A DNA stretch of 64,000 nucleotides from Onchocerca volvulus. Its lineage: Eukaryota; Nematoda; Chromadorea; Rhabditida; Onchocercidae. The stretch spans positions 930,001-994,000 of the forward strand of contig HG738137.1 in NCBI GenBank assembly GCA_000499405.2, read 5' to 3'. A program made the translations under genes and the position numbers. The notes beneath the pieces were generated by a model, which saw nothing but the letters and a program-made list of their open reading frames with translations, did not search any database and was not told where the DNA came from. This document shows positions 1-12,619 of the stretch, in pieces; within the stretch, counting starts at the first letter, position 1; each line of letters opens with the position of its first letter.

Positions 1-2
1 TT

Positions 3-373
3 AACACGAATCCAATATCCGAGAATGCTCATCCATCGATGAATGAACTCGAAGTAAGAGCATTCAGGTCTAATCGAGAAATACTCGGGAATGAAATGGA
101 GTAATTCAATACCAGTGCAATAATCACTGTATTACTTATCCATCGATGAACGTATCCAAGGTACCAGAGAATGCTATTCCATCGATAAACGCAATCGATG
201 CAAGAACATTCAAGAATATTGTAACGACAGAAGAAATTACAATTACACTATTCGAAGAGATTACGTTGGAGCAACTGGAATCAACGTCATCTTCAATGTT
301 GGATCAACGATCAAATGGTTCCCGAGGTGAGACAATAAGTGGTGACATCTATGAGAAAACTGATAGCGTGTAA
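3..373 (+). pseudogene. coding-like, repeat-bearing fragment, frame-broken
   Basis: I do not recognise this protein. From position 3 one frame reads about 38 codons and then stops. A second frame, open from 146 to 373, gives 75 residues rich in Thr, Glu and Ile. Both pass through copies of a roughly 39-bp unit around CCATCGATGA, read as PSMN or PSIN. The frame changes between copies, so it looks like a decayed or partial exon of a repeat-containing gene that continues left of the window. The same block recurs near 1750-1838. It could also be non-coding satellite that happens to stay open. Confidence is low. Confidence 0.25.
32..192. repeat. CCATCGATGA repeat block, left copy
   Basis: The core CCATCGATGA occurs at about 33 and 140, with a variant (CCATCGATAA) at about 180. 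Each is preceded by a shared context containing GAGAATGCT. The block from about 113 (ACCAGTGCAAT) onward aligns to 1760-1838. Confidence 0.6.
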
Positions 374-1521
374 GCTCTCAGACAAGTTACATAAAACCAT
401 AGAAGGCATTAATTTACGTTACAGCTTCCTCTTCCTAGAATCAAGGATTATCTACAAATTTAACCGAATAACATCAAGATCAAAACATACTGAAAGTACT
501 TATGCAAACTGACAATTCAAAAGCTGCAAATAACGAGCTGTATAAAGATTTGCTGCAATATATAACAGCCAACCTCAACTTACAGTTAACGACAAAGATT
601 TGAATTGATTATAGTTATTACAAATGGTCATACTGAAATAATATCCAGAATAATATTCGATTAAACCGGATGTTCATTATTACTTCATTATCTTCTTTTG
701 ACTTACAATTCTTATCGAACATTTTTATGATTTCTGTTCAGATTCGTTTGATCATTACTGTATATAGACAGACTAAGATCATAATCTAATCAAATCAAAT
801 CTCAAAATCGAATTCCAGTACTCGAGTAATGAAAGGTAAATTTTATATACATTATACCCAATTAAGTTTATTAAGTATGCCCTTTTATGACATCTTTCTA
901 CTTGCTTAAATATTTTGTCGACAACATCATTTGATATTACTTAAACAGGCAAAACTTATTCATCCTTCGTTACTTCTTTATTCCAATTCAATCGTTCGTA
1001 TTTTTTATTTTCAAATTCGAAATAATTTTAATATAACTGTTTCTACTGTTGTAGATTTCTGCAATTCAAAAATGGAACGGATTCTGATATTTCAAAAAAA
1101 AAAGAATCAGATACTCTATTTTATTCTATTCGTGATACATCAAGTCGCGACAAATTTCAACATTTCCACCGATCGGAAGTGAAGTAAGCTTGTTCCTTCT
1201 CTCCATGTCTCATTTTTCTGTATTATTTCTGCTTTGACCAGGTTTGATCGTAAGAAACGAAATGGTTTGAGATTTATACAAAATGACCAATTTTTTTAGT
1301 TGAATTTAGGTACACGAATTTCAGGTACAATTTAGATACACGAATATAGATAAATGTATAAATGAGCATAAGTTAGACGAATAAATAAGCATGCAAATGG
1401 TAATTATTGATTGAAAAAGTCTAAATATTTTGCAATTCCTCATGAGCATATTCGAAATTAGTTTCTAATATTTTTGCAAAATTTATAAAATATTATTTAT
1501 GAATAACTTAAAAATTTTTAG

Positions 1522-1797
1522 ATGGGAAAAATGGCAAAGATTTCAGAGCATGAACAGAACAACTTAACGATGATGACAACTGTAAATGAATCCACATCAG
1601 CTGCCGAAAAAATGAATGTCACCAAATTGATAAAATTTGTCTCCTCACGGATGACATTTATGGCTGATCTGGATAATTCAGAAGATCTAGAAAAGATTAT
1701 CAAAAACTTGGATATTTCTGGCATGAATGCTTCGGATATACAGATGCAGGGGAATTTAACACCAGTGCAATACACACGAGTATTTATCCATCGATGA
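1522..1797 (+). CDS. hypothetical protein or single exon, unrecognised
   Basis: An open frame of 91 codons starts at an ATG placed directly after a TTTTTAG acceptor-like signal (1515-1521), as expected for an exon start or a spliced-leader site. Composition is protein-like: mixed charged and hydrophobic residues with a segment resembling an amphipathic helix (about residues 30-68), and no low-complexity tract. The stop falls inside a CCATCGATGA repeat, and a possible donor (GA|GTATTT) lies near 1780. No domain or family is recognised and no convincing downstream exon was found. It may be an exon of a gene whose other parts are decayed or lie left of the window. Confidence 0.3.
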   Translation: MGKMAKISEHEQNNLTMMTTVNESTSAAEKMNVTKLIKFVSSRMTFMADLDNSEDLEKIIKNLDISGMNASDIQMQGNLTPVQYTRVFIHR

Positions 1798-1838
1798 ACG
1801 CATCTGAGGTATTCGAGAGTACTCATCCATCGATGAAA
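1760..1838. repeat. CCATCGATGA repeat block, right copy
   Basis: Starts with ACCAGTGCAAT, as in the copy at about 113, and holds two CCATCGATGA cores at about 1787 and 1826. It ends exactly where the left arm of the long inverted repeat begins. Confidence 0.6.
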
Positions 1839-1841
1839 TAT

Positions 1842-2857
1842 AAATTACTGTTACAAGAACTGTTGAGAATAATCCGAAAATTTTCAAATTAAATTTCAAT
1901 TTATAATATCATATCTTCATTAATATCCATTTGAAAAGCTCCAATTCTTCGTAAACAAAAGAGAATAAAAAAGGAAAAAAAAAAAACAAGCAAAAACAAA
2001 AAACTTGAATTAATATATATTCAGTTTTTACGAAACATTATCGGAAATCATCGTGGCAAATCTTTGACGATAATTTATTAGCCCAAAAATGATTTTTTTC
2101 AAATGCTTTCGCAAATTGAAATTTAATTTGAAAAAGATCGAGAGCACTAAATTTTTCTGTCTTGTAGTGTTATATATTGATAATTTCAAAGCTGTTCTTT
2201 GCCTTGATATGTCATACCATTGAATATTTGACGAGACAAAAAAAGTTAAATTAAAAAAAAAAAAAACACACAAAAAAAAACTCTTTTTTGTTTTTTTCCT
2301 TTGATGTAAGACCGACAAAAAGGAAAACCCGATAAGAAGAAAAAAAAAAGAGGAAGAAATAGGAAATGAACCTAGTTATTAACTGATTTAACGGTCCATA
2401 AGGTCACTTTCTCTTTTATCCATCCTTGTCCTCTTTCTTTGATATCTCGGATCCAGTTTTCTTCCTTAATGTTATTCAAAAAATGAAAGAATGGCTTCTC
2501 GTTTTTTCCCGATATATCCCATACTAAGTGCTATTAACGATAATGCTAAACAAATTTTCAAAAATATCATACAACAACGAAATTTAGATACTTATCGTTT
2601 TTGGGCTAATAAATTATCGTTAAAGATTTGCGACGATGATTTCCGATAATGTTTCGCAAAAACTGAATATATTAATTCAAGTTTATTGCTTTCGCTTCTT
2701 TTTTTTTTCTTTCTCTCTTTTTTTATTCTCTCTTGTTTATGAAGAATTGGAGCTCATTTTTTCTAATGGATATTAATGAAAATATAATATTATAAATTGA
2801 AATTTAATTTGCAAATTTTCGGAGATCTCTCAACAATTTTCTTGTAATAGTTAATTT
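1842..2857. repeat. long imperfect inverted repeat (foldback element)
   Basis: The left arm (1842-2091) and right arm (2596-2857) are reverse complements over about 250 bp with scattered mismatches and small indels. Matching landmarks include the stretch around GAAACATTATCGGAAATCAT in the left arm (2032-2051) and its complement near 2636-2655, and the outer ends around 1842-1858 and 2839-2857. The spacer of about 500 bp has no clear ORF. This could be a foldback/MITE-like element or a local inverted duplication. I see no transposase. Confidence 0.75.
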
Positions 2858-3534
2858 CTATTGAAATTATTCATGATAATACAGCAGATAGAGCATATCT
2901 TTCAGGTTTTTTCGGATTTCGGTACTTTGTATTCTTTTTATTTTACACTTTTTTTTTTGTTCTTCATGTTATTTTTTGCTTTTTTCATTATCTCAATAAA
3001 GGCTCAATAAAATAATGATACGTCAGTTATCCCTATGATATAGCTACAGAGAAAAATACTATTTTGACGAAATAAACAAATCTTTCGGGATTATGAAAAC
3101 AGATTTCGGAATCGTCAAGACAGAGAGAATTATATATTTTTCAGATAAGATATCATATCAGATATTCTATCTATCAATATTAAAGGGTTTAATCGCACCT
3201 TAAATCAGTCATCGAATCTTGAATCTATATTTCGTCAATAAATAATAACTCTATCGTAATATACAAGAGGCGGGAAATGATCTGCAGATTTAATTTTCTG
3301 AAAGATTGGGAATTACAGAAAAACTATTGAAGCAATCAATATGAATTAGCTGCATGTTATGGAAAATATTATAACTGTAATGTGGGAACGATTTTTTCGA
3401 ATCTGTTTAACAAGCAAAAATATGAACGAAAAAAAAAAGATGGAAGATAGAAGAAGGAATAGTAATTCGAATATTGCAAATAATAAACAAATTTTGAAGA
3501 ACATTTCTGAATAACAAGCATTTTTGGTACCGTG

Positions 3535-3711
3535 AAAATATGGAATTTCAAACATTCTGAAAACATGAAATGTTGAATATTCTACAAATATGAGAGAGAA
3601 TATCCTGAATTCGAGATTCTTTTCGAAATTTCTCGAAAATATAGAATCTCAAATATCCTAAAATTTAAAATGTAGAATGTTTCAAAAACATGAATCCTCG
3701 ATATTCTAAGA
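3535..3711. repeat. degenerate tandem repeat, period about 24 bp
   Basis: About seven diverged units share the pattern ATTCT or ATCCT, then an A-rich stretch with ATGA, then GAAT. Unit length varies by a few bases. Confidence 0.45.
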
Positions 3712-5754
3712 CAAAAAATCGAAAAAAAAAAAGAAAGAAAGAAATGCTCAAATTCTGTCAGTTATAGACATCACATAAATTAAGTTTACCAGGTTGAATT
3801 TGTAATTATTCAAACAATTTTGTTGATCAAATTTTTGAAATTTTAATAAAGGCGCCAAAATGATACGAATTTTTGATAGGACACCCACTGTTTGGTATAT
3901 ATTGCCCTTCTTTTGAATAGCAGTAGTAGTTCATCTATCTATTCAATGATTGCCTTTGTTGTTTCAATTTGAATTGAATTACTACTGTCCCATTCCTCAC
4001 CCCGTTGACATGGACCTCCGTGATGGGACACGGTCGAACCGGATTGACACGCTTCAACTGTATCATGCAAATTGAGTTCCATGCCCTTCCTTCATTCTCA
4101 TCGTCCTTTTCCTTCCAAGGAGTTGACATCATTCTTTCATTTTCATTCCCTTCTCTTTGATTTGGTTACGCAAAGATCAAAAAGATTCATTATTAATTTT
4201 CCTTTTTTTTTCTTTTTTTGTAAATGTGTAATTTGGAAAAAAAAATTTTTTTTTTAAAATATTGAACAAAAAGTTTGAAAAAAAAAAACTAAAATTTAAG
4301 AAAGTTGTTTTTATAGGGAAAATTAAAAGTAGCAGCTATCGAACTAGAAAATGTTTCAAGAGAAAACCAAATTTTAAGATAAGGAAAATAAGTTAATTAG
4401 GGTTAAATTATATTACAATACTAGCTGGACTGGAATTTAATAATTTAAGAAAATCGACGCAATATTCATTTTTATATAAGTAATCATTCCAATTGGAGGT
4501 TAAGTTAAAAAAAAAGAATGTTTTAATGAATCTGTTTTGAGAAATGTTGATATTTAGCTAAATATCCATATACAATCATATTTTAGCAGTAATCAAGTTT
4601 TTTTTTCTATTGCAAATTTGATATTTAACTATATCTACACTTACTAGATAGATCTATCCACGAAAAAATTTGTTTTATTTTTAATAGTAATCGATCGATC
4701 TTTATAACAGTTAAGATTTGTTATCATTTGTGGAATAAATCTTCAATTATTCATTTTGTCTATAAACGATTTCCTAATTTGCATGATAAAGATTTACAAA
4801 GCTAATTAGTTTTCTATCCAGTTCGTTCCAAAATATTCTTTCCTACAAATTGAATCTTTTATTTATGAAAGAAAAATGCTAAATTGAATAAAAAATATTC
4901 CATTTGTTATTTTATTTTTTGTATTAATTGAAAATAAAGTGAAAAAAAGATAAAAATTAATTGAAAATTTGTCCTCTTCATTTTTTTAAAATATAATTCT
5001 ATTAATTTAATTCCCATTTTTGTCATTGTCATTTATTCGATACTAATTTTGTAATTTAATTTTCTTTTCGTCTACCTTTTTTTCTCTCATTTAATTTACT
5101 TTATATCTTTTTGTAAGTTTATCTCCTATCAATAAAAGAGTCTTCAGACACAAATCAATGCAACTGATAAAAAATTATTTTCTTTCCCCGCTCTTCCCGC
5201 CTCTCCGCGCTTTCTTTCTTTTCCTCTTTTTCTTTTCATTTATTGATAATGAAATTTATGTATCAAATTCATTTGATAGGAAAATTTATTTTATTTCAAC
5301 GGAAAAAAAAAATACAGAAAAAAGAGAAAAAGAGAATAACAGTAGCATTTTTATTAGAGATAAAATGAAAATAAGAGAAAGTGAGCAACGGAAAAGAGTA
5401 AGAAAATGGTGAAAGATAAGAAGGAAGAAAGAGAGAAAAGAAAGAAAGGGGAATTTTACAACTTTCACAGCTTTAAACTTTTATTATAGCAAGTTTTGTG
5501 AGTTATGAGAGGATGAATAATGGTAGTCGATGATTATTATTATACTTTTGGTTGGGAGGATGGAAAGGGATACGGTAGCATTTAATTGAATAACTAATGA
5601 TATGCGTTGTTAGGGAAAAGATTCGAGAACGAGGAAGAGGAGAGAGAGAAGGAGAGAAGCTTTTAAAAATATCAGATGACATTGTTTGAGTTTGATGTTT
5701 TATATTTCGGTTCAACAAGTGTCGCAAGATCCGGAATATTCTGCTGGTTCTTTT

Positions 5755-5842
5755 CTTTTATCTTTTCAAACTTTCCGGAAGGGTACTTTCCGGAACTTTC
5801 CGAACTTTCCAAACTTCTTTTATCTTTTCAAACTTTCCGGAA
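5755..5842. repeat. 26-bp exact direct repeat with TTTCCGGAA core
   Basis: Identical 26-mers lie at 5755-5780 and 5817-5842. Both end in ACTTTCCGGAA, and the gap between them holds further CTTTCCGGAAC and CTTTCCGAAC copies, giving four or five CTTTCCG motifs in under 90 bp. Confidence 0.7.
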
Positions 5843-6454
5843 CTACTAAGATTGGGTTTATTTATTAAAAGGATTAGAATAGATTAAGATATTTGAATAA
5901 GTATGTATTACGTTGAAGATTGTGAGGAATTATTTATGCAAAATTTATAATTTACTATCCGATTTGTTGCCTGATTTGTATTCTGACTGATAATGTCATT
6001 TAAAAGCAAACAATAAAATTAACTAACCAATTAAGGCATGCTAAAGTGTCACTAGAATTAGCTCTATGATAAATTTGGAAACGAAAAGTTTATCTCGAAA
6101 ATGATCGAATTAATCCCGGTGATAATCTCGAAGTTATAAACAAGACAATTATTATCTGAATATATGCGCATATATCTTATCGAAATATTGAAATTTCAAA
6201 ATCATAAATTCTGACTAATATATTTAAAACATAAACTGGAAATTTTCCGTGCAATTAAATGAAAATTGGTAGGATGAAAATTTTAAAACATAATTTGGAA
6301 TTGCTTCATTCAAATTGGATAATGCTTTTAAAAAAAAATCGAAATTTACATTTTCAATTACATTAGTATTAAAATTTTATCATTTTTATTATTATTTTAT
6401 CCAAATGATTTTCATCTTTGGAAAAATCAGATGAAGAAGAAAAGGAATGTTTTT

Positions 6455-6460
<6 letters not shown>

Positions 6461-6491
<31 letters not shown>
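6461..6491. repeat. poly(A) tract
   Basis: An uninterrupted run of about 31 A residues. Confidence 0.9.
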
Positions 6492-6492
<1 letters not shown>

Positions 6493-8199
6493 CGCCTTAT
6501 TGTTTAAATTTGATTTTTCTCAATTTCTATATTTTCTGGAAAGCAAGAAGAAGAAACAGTGCATAAATTCGCCATTTTTTTAAAAGAAAAGTAAGATAAT
6601 GCATGGAATTAACGAAATTTTGAATGAGAAAAACTTTAGGATTTAAGTATTTATTCTGGCAAAGAAAAAGTCCCTTTATGTTGTTTATTTGTTTATTTCC
6701 GCGACTAATAAGTTATTTCATATTGTTTACTTGTTTATTTTTGTAAATAAAATAGTTGATATAATATATTTGTATATGTCTTCTTTTGTTTCTACTACTT
6801 CATTCCTTTCTTTCCATCTATTTTATTTATTATTCATCATCATCACGTCATGCAAATTTTGTTTATTTAATAAATGTTTCGCTTTTTTCTTCTCATAATC
6901 ACAATAAATCCCTCAATCATTCATCATTCCCCTCCGCTTTCCTCCCACATAAATATGTTGTTTTAACTTGTACTGACTCGATTCATTCATTTGTTTTATT
7001 ATTCATCAGAGATTTGTGATATATGAACATCTGCAAGGGATATTTGACGGTTCATTTTTTGGCCGATAAAGAGATTCACCATCGATATTAAACATAAAAT
7101 CATTCTTCTATCTTTCCTTTCTCTCTCTCTCTTTCTCTTCCTCTCTCCCTTAACTTTTTTCTGCCTATTTATTTACTCTTAATTAATTAAGAAGAAGTAA
7201 GAAGAGAAAAGTAAAGAAAATGCATAAATTAACCATATCATGTTATATTGTCCTTTTAATTATTATTTTTATTATTACTTCCTTTCAATTTAACTTCTTT
7301 CAAAAATTAAATTAATTTTGAAAGTTAAAGATTTTAATAGTCAAAATTTAATAAATTCAACTCAGATTAATTTTCAGTAACGATGATTATGGTAATTTAG
7401 CATAATTATTTGTTTCAAACATTTAGAAACATTTTCCCCTTATATTTATCTACATTCATTATTAGTAACAGTGTGTAGCAAATTGATATATGGTTGTGAA
7501 AGAGCAGATTAGAAGTGAAAACAAACAGAAGAGGTGAAAGGTTATCCAAGAATTGGAATAATATTTGTTTCATTTTTGCAATGTTCATGTAAACTTAAGG
7601 AATTTGTGAATAAATTGGACGATCGATACCAATTTTGATGTTTTTGAAACAATTTAATTAATGGATAAATTCTGGGAAAGAGAAATATTCAAAAAATGTT
7701 CGAAAATTTAGGCAACTTTTGAATTCTAAGTTTATTCCGATTTTTGTTTTCTTTTTTTTTTTCGCATAAAATTGAAAGTAAGAAAAAGAAAATCACAATC
7801 CTGATGATAAATTTCTCCAGTTTATTAAAATAATTTAATCTTTTATGCAATATCATCTTTGTCATTTGTTATCATTAAACTCTAAATTTCAAAAATTTTC
7901 GCCCAAAATATTCATGATAATTATATAACACATAATTTATAACAAAATTTTCGTCAAATTTTTGCATTTTTTTAAAAAAGAAAAAAGAAGCAATCATCTT
8001 TTAAAAATTTTTCTAAAAAGAAAGTTATAATTTCAAACTAATTATTAGCAAAAAAATAAGAGAAAGAAAGAGAGAAAGAGAGAGAGAGGAGAAAGAATTT
8101 TCTTCCGTTTTGTTTCTTTTTATGGACCATTTCTTTTTTTTTCACTTTTTTTTTATTTTGCAACAAAAAAAGAGGGATTGAAGGAGGAGGAACACCTGC

Positions 8200-8218
8200 T
8201 CGGGTAAAGATTACCCGA
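8200..8218. other. short hairpin in a GC-richer island
   Basis: Perfect 8-bp arms TCGGGTAA and TTACCCGA flank a 3-nt loop, within a locally GC-richer, non-repetitive block (about 8170-8290). A CACCTG E-box lies just upstream at about 8193. Function unknown. Confidence 0.4.
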
Positions 8219-8962
8219 AAGGGTCTTTTGACTTTACCCATTAATCCCTTACTTGCCTTAAACTACCCGCCCCATCGCTCCATTCCCATTTCATTCAAAT
8301 CGTCGCTTTTTCCTTTTTTTTTTTTCATGCTTTTACCTTTTTTTTGTCACTCAAAATTGTCTGTTCCATTTAAACCCAAATGCTACTACTTTTTCACAGA
8401 AAGCAAATAAATTTACATATGTGGTAGGGAAAGAAAACAAAACTTTTTTTCAAATAAATGATATTTATATAATTTGATCTATTTAATTATAAAATTAATT
8501 CGATATGATTAATTACTATTATTGCTATCATTACTAATTATTAATTGTAGTTTGCTTTTGAAAATGCTAAATCGAATGAGAAAATTAAAGGTAGATAATT
8601 TTTTTCATTATTTCAGACAAAACAAAAATTTGAAAACTATATAACAAGATTATTGTTCTAAGAATTAATTTTCCGGATTTCTTATTCAAATAGCTGAGAA
8701 GCATCTAAGACTTATAGAAATATGCAATATGCAAATTTATTTTTTTTTAAAAAAAAAAAATTAGGATGATTTGTTGTTTTCTTGCATTTGCTAAATTTTA
8801 CAAAAAACATTGTTTGCAATAAATGAATGAATTTTGCTAAATTTCATTCATACCTAACTGATAAATGGATGATACAATGAATATGATATGTTTAAATCCC
8901 AATAATATATTTTAATCGATGTAATACCTTGATGTAATATATTAATAATACTTCAATATAGG

Positions 8963-9262
8963 AGATATATTCAAGAAATACCGGGAATTGTATCAAATTC
9001 AAGAGGTCGCAAGAATATATCAGATCTAAAGAATCTTGAAATAATATCAAATTTAGAGAATCCCAGGAATGATATTAAATCTAAAGGGCCTCAAAAATGA
9101 TATCAAATCCGACGGATACTAAATAATAAAATATCAGGATAATATCAAATCAAAAAATTCTAAGAATGATGCCAAATCCAAAGAAATCAAAAATGTTACC
9201 AAATTAAAAAAAAACACCAAATATGGTGCCAAATTTAGAGAATAAATGGAATGGTACCAAAT
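8963..9262. repeat. degenerate minisatellite, period about 27-28 bp
   Basis: About eleven diverged units. Most begin TATCAAAT, TACCAAAT or TGCCAAAT and end in AAGAATGA-like sequence. Units vary by substitution and small indels, which suggests an old array. Confidence 0.65.
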
Positions 9263-11917
9263 ATTATAAAAATATTCATCATATTTTATTTTACTTCTCT
9301 ATTATTTTATTTCATTTCATTTTCTATGCAACCATTTCTACGAACCAAATAAATCCATCGCCATTGTGCTATAAAAATTCGATGAAATGTGTAATAATGT
9401 TTACATAGAAGCAATAAAAGTGAACTAATTGAATGAATTGGAATATAAAGTAATTAAGAAAAATCTTAGCTTAGCTTAATTTAATTTAGATTCGATTAAT
9501 TAGATATATTTGAGGAAAAAATGAAGAAAGGAAGGAAGGTATTGATAATCAAAGTATGGTAACAACAACAACCGCACCTTCAACACTTCTCAATCAATTT
9601 CGTTAGGCCATCGAAATCATCCAATCATTCCGTTTCTGTCCTTTCCTCTCTTATCCATCCATCTTTAGTTATTTCAAAATATAATTAGTTTTGTTCGATT
9701 AGCTTAGCAGCAATATTTCCATAGCCTTTCAGGCCTTTAACCATTTATCGTCAGCTTTAGGCTTAATTTATAATGGATAACGGCCATCCGTTGGATGTCT
9801 TTTTCATTTCAAATCTCATCATCCCTTAGATATCGATAATCATTTGTCGGCTTTGCTTTCTCTATAATCAATTAATATAAATAAAAGAGAGAGAGAAAAG
9901 AAGAAATGAAATTTTCTTTTTAGAAATGATAGATAATTAAATTTTTTAATGACAAATTGGATAGCAAGATTTATGGAAATTTGTCATAAAGTAGTTAGTA
10001 TAGCTTAAAGTGAGTAAGAAAAGAAAGAGAAGAGAAAATTTCTATAAGCAAATATTAACTTATAAATAAAATAATTGTTTGTAAGTTATAAAGTACAAAA
10101 TTAATTTCTACATGAAATAGATTAGAAATTTTAAATTCTAGGTAGTATAAAAATATTCTTCAAAAGTAGAAAATATTTCCGAATTTATTACAGTACTTAA
10201 TACTAAATAGTTACATTTAGCTAATGAACAAGTAATAAGAACGGATGAATTAGGTAAATTAAAGAGAAATAGTTGAAGAAAGGATGACTGAAAGAAATTT
10301 GAAATTTCTAATTTTTCATTTCGATACTTTAAATAAGTATGAGAATGAATGAATGATAGCATACTGTAGATATAGAAATATATTCAAACATTCAACAAAT
10401 GGAGAAAAGTATGGAAATCGCTTTGTATAATTTATGTTCAGAAAAAAATGTAAATAATTCGTTAATTCTGCAATTTCTAAAATTTTAGTACTTTCAATTA
10501 CTTTTCCATATTTATTATTTTTTGATTGAAAACTAAAAAGAAAGAAAAAAAAAACTCGACGAGAATGATTTCGAGTTAAAATTTATAAAATTAAAAAAAA
10601 ATGGCTGCATAAAAAGTAATTCTACTTATATTTAATTATAAACATATATAAAAAATGCTTATTTAAAGATTTGATAACTTTAAAATAAATACAAAAGGAA
10701 ACGAAATTTCTTATGTCAATTGAATTAAAAAATTCGCTTTAACACTGAGAAATTAAATTTTGGCATTGAAAAAAATTTTTTTTGCTGTACAAAAAACAAA
10801 TTAAAAATAATTAAAATTTGAAAATTTCATTTTTTAAAATTAATGGTTTATGTTTGGAATATATTGGGAACAATTTAAGCTAAATTTTTTGACTTAATTT
10901 AGTAATTAAATTTGTAAACAAAAAAAAAAAAAAAAAAAAAAAGCTGAACAAATTTCTCAGGTCAGCAATTACATTGGTACTGAAAAATCTTAATTATTCT
11001 TCTCTCATATCATTTTGCAATGTTTCTTTTTTTTATTCACAAATTCCATTTATTTATTAAATTTTTCATTGATATATGTGAAATATTCGTTACATTTATT
11101 ATTGTTTTGTTCATTTATATGAAAATAAAATCAAACGAAAAGGAAAATATCTCAAATTAATTCAGTCTAAAAAACATATACTTTTTAGAACGAAAAAATA
11201 AAAGAATAAAAAGAAAACAAAACTAAAAGAACAAATAAACAAAACAAACAAACAATAAAGACATCAATACTTTAAATATTGATTTTTGAAGTAATAATTC
11301 TTGCAAATTTCCATTTTGATAAACAAATAACATTATTTATTTAACTTTTGTTTATCAAAAGGGTAAACAGATGGGATTGAAGGATATCTATTAATGGGTT
11401 GAAGAAGACGATGATCTCCAAGTAATATATGTAAGTTCAAAATTGCACCTCCATCATTCTCTTCTTTTTTTCTCTTCCCCTTCCTCTCCCTTTCCCTCTC
11501 CCCTCTCCTTCATTTTTCATCCATCTTTTCTCCGTTATTACCTTCCTAATATTATATGATCCTGTCTACTATTTTTTTTTTGTCCTTTATTTTCATCATT
11601 AAGAAGTGAAATAGTTAAATGAAATATGAAATTTTGCAATAAAATAAATCAAAATTGAATTGAATCGAAATAGAATAGAAATAAAATTAGAATAGGACTG
11701 AATTGATTTGAATTGATATTAGAATAAATCATAATTATCTTCAAATCCCTTTTTTCTTCATTTCATCGTAAACTGTTTTATATTTCAGCTTTTTCCCTTT
11801 CCTTTTCTTTTTCCTCTATAATATTACTTCATTAGCTCTTCCAACAGCTTTGTTAATACAACATCTGGTACATTTCCTTTGATGTTGTTGATAATAACAA
11901 TATTAATCATTATTATC

Positions 11918-11979
11918 ACCATCACCATCACCATCGTCATCATCACCATCACCATCACCATCGTCATCATCATCATCAT
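11918..11979. repeat. (CAT/CAC)n microsatellite
   Basis: Alternating CATCAC and CATCGT trinucleotide repeats. Confidence 0.85.
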
Positions 11980-12520
11980 TTATAACATTTATCGGTGCTG
12001 CTTCTTGAAAATTTGTTTCAGTCTAGCCATAAATTTGTTGTGCAAAAGAAAGATAGAGAAAACAAGAAAAAAAAATGTTACTTTTTTCAAACTATTGATT
12101 ATCGAATGCTTCAATGTAAGCTAATTATTTTTGATATGCTTACAATCATAATTATAGCATTTTGTCCTAAAATAGCATAAATTATGGCTTAATTCTTTTT
12201 TTAATTCATTTTAAGCACAAACTTTTCAACATTTGCATATCATCAAATATTAATACATTCAATAATTTTCGAAAATGTCTTATTATGATAATTTTGAGTT
12301 TAGATAGATTTCAAGAAATTTTCAAAGAAAGAAGAGGAAATAAGCAAAACAGCTGCCTCATTTTTAATTTTAATTTTTAGAGAAAGAAACCAAAATTTAA
12401 AAAAAAAAAAAAAAAGAGAAAAAAAAAGCCTTAAACATCATTTCTATTCGAATTATCCATCCTTCTTTCCCCCTTCTCTCTCGAATCATAAGCTCCCACC
12501 CAATTCATCTCCACCGTATC

Positions 12521-12619
12521 ATTTCATTTCATTTCATTTCCTTCCTTCCTTCCTTCCTTCCTTCCTTCTTTCCTTCATCCTCTCGTTCATCCATTCATTC
12601 ATTCATTCATTCATTCACT
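12521..12619. repeat. compound (ATTTC)n-(CTTC)n-(ATTC)n microsatellite
   Basis: Three adjoining short-period pyrimidine-rich repeats, including about seven CTTC units and about eight ATTC units. Confidence 0.85.

Noticed and set aside
3935..4132. 65-codon minus-strand frame in a GC-richer island
   Set aside because: Composition is protein-like but without splice signals or homology.
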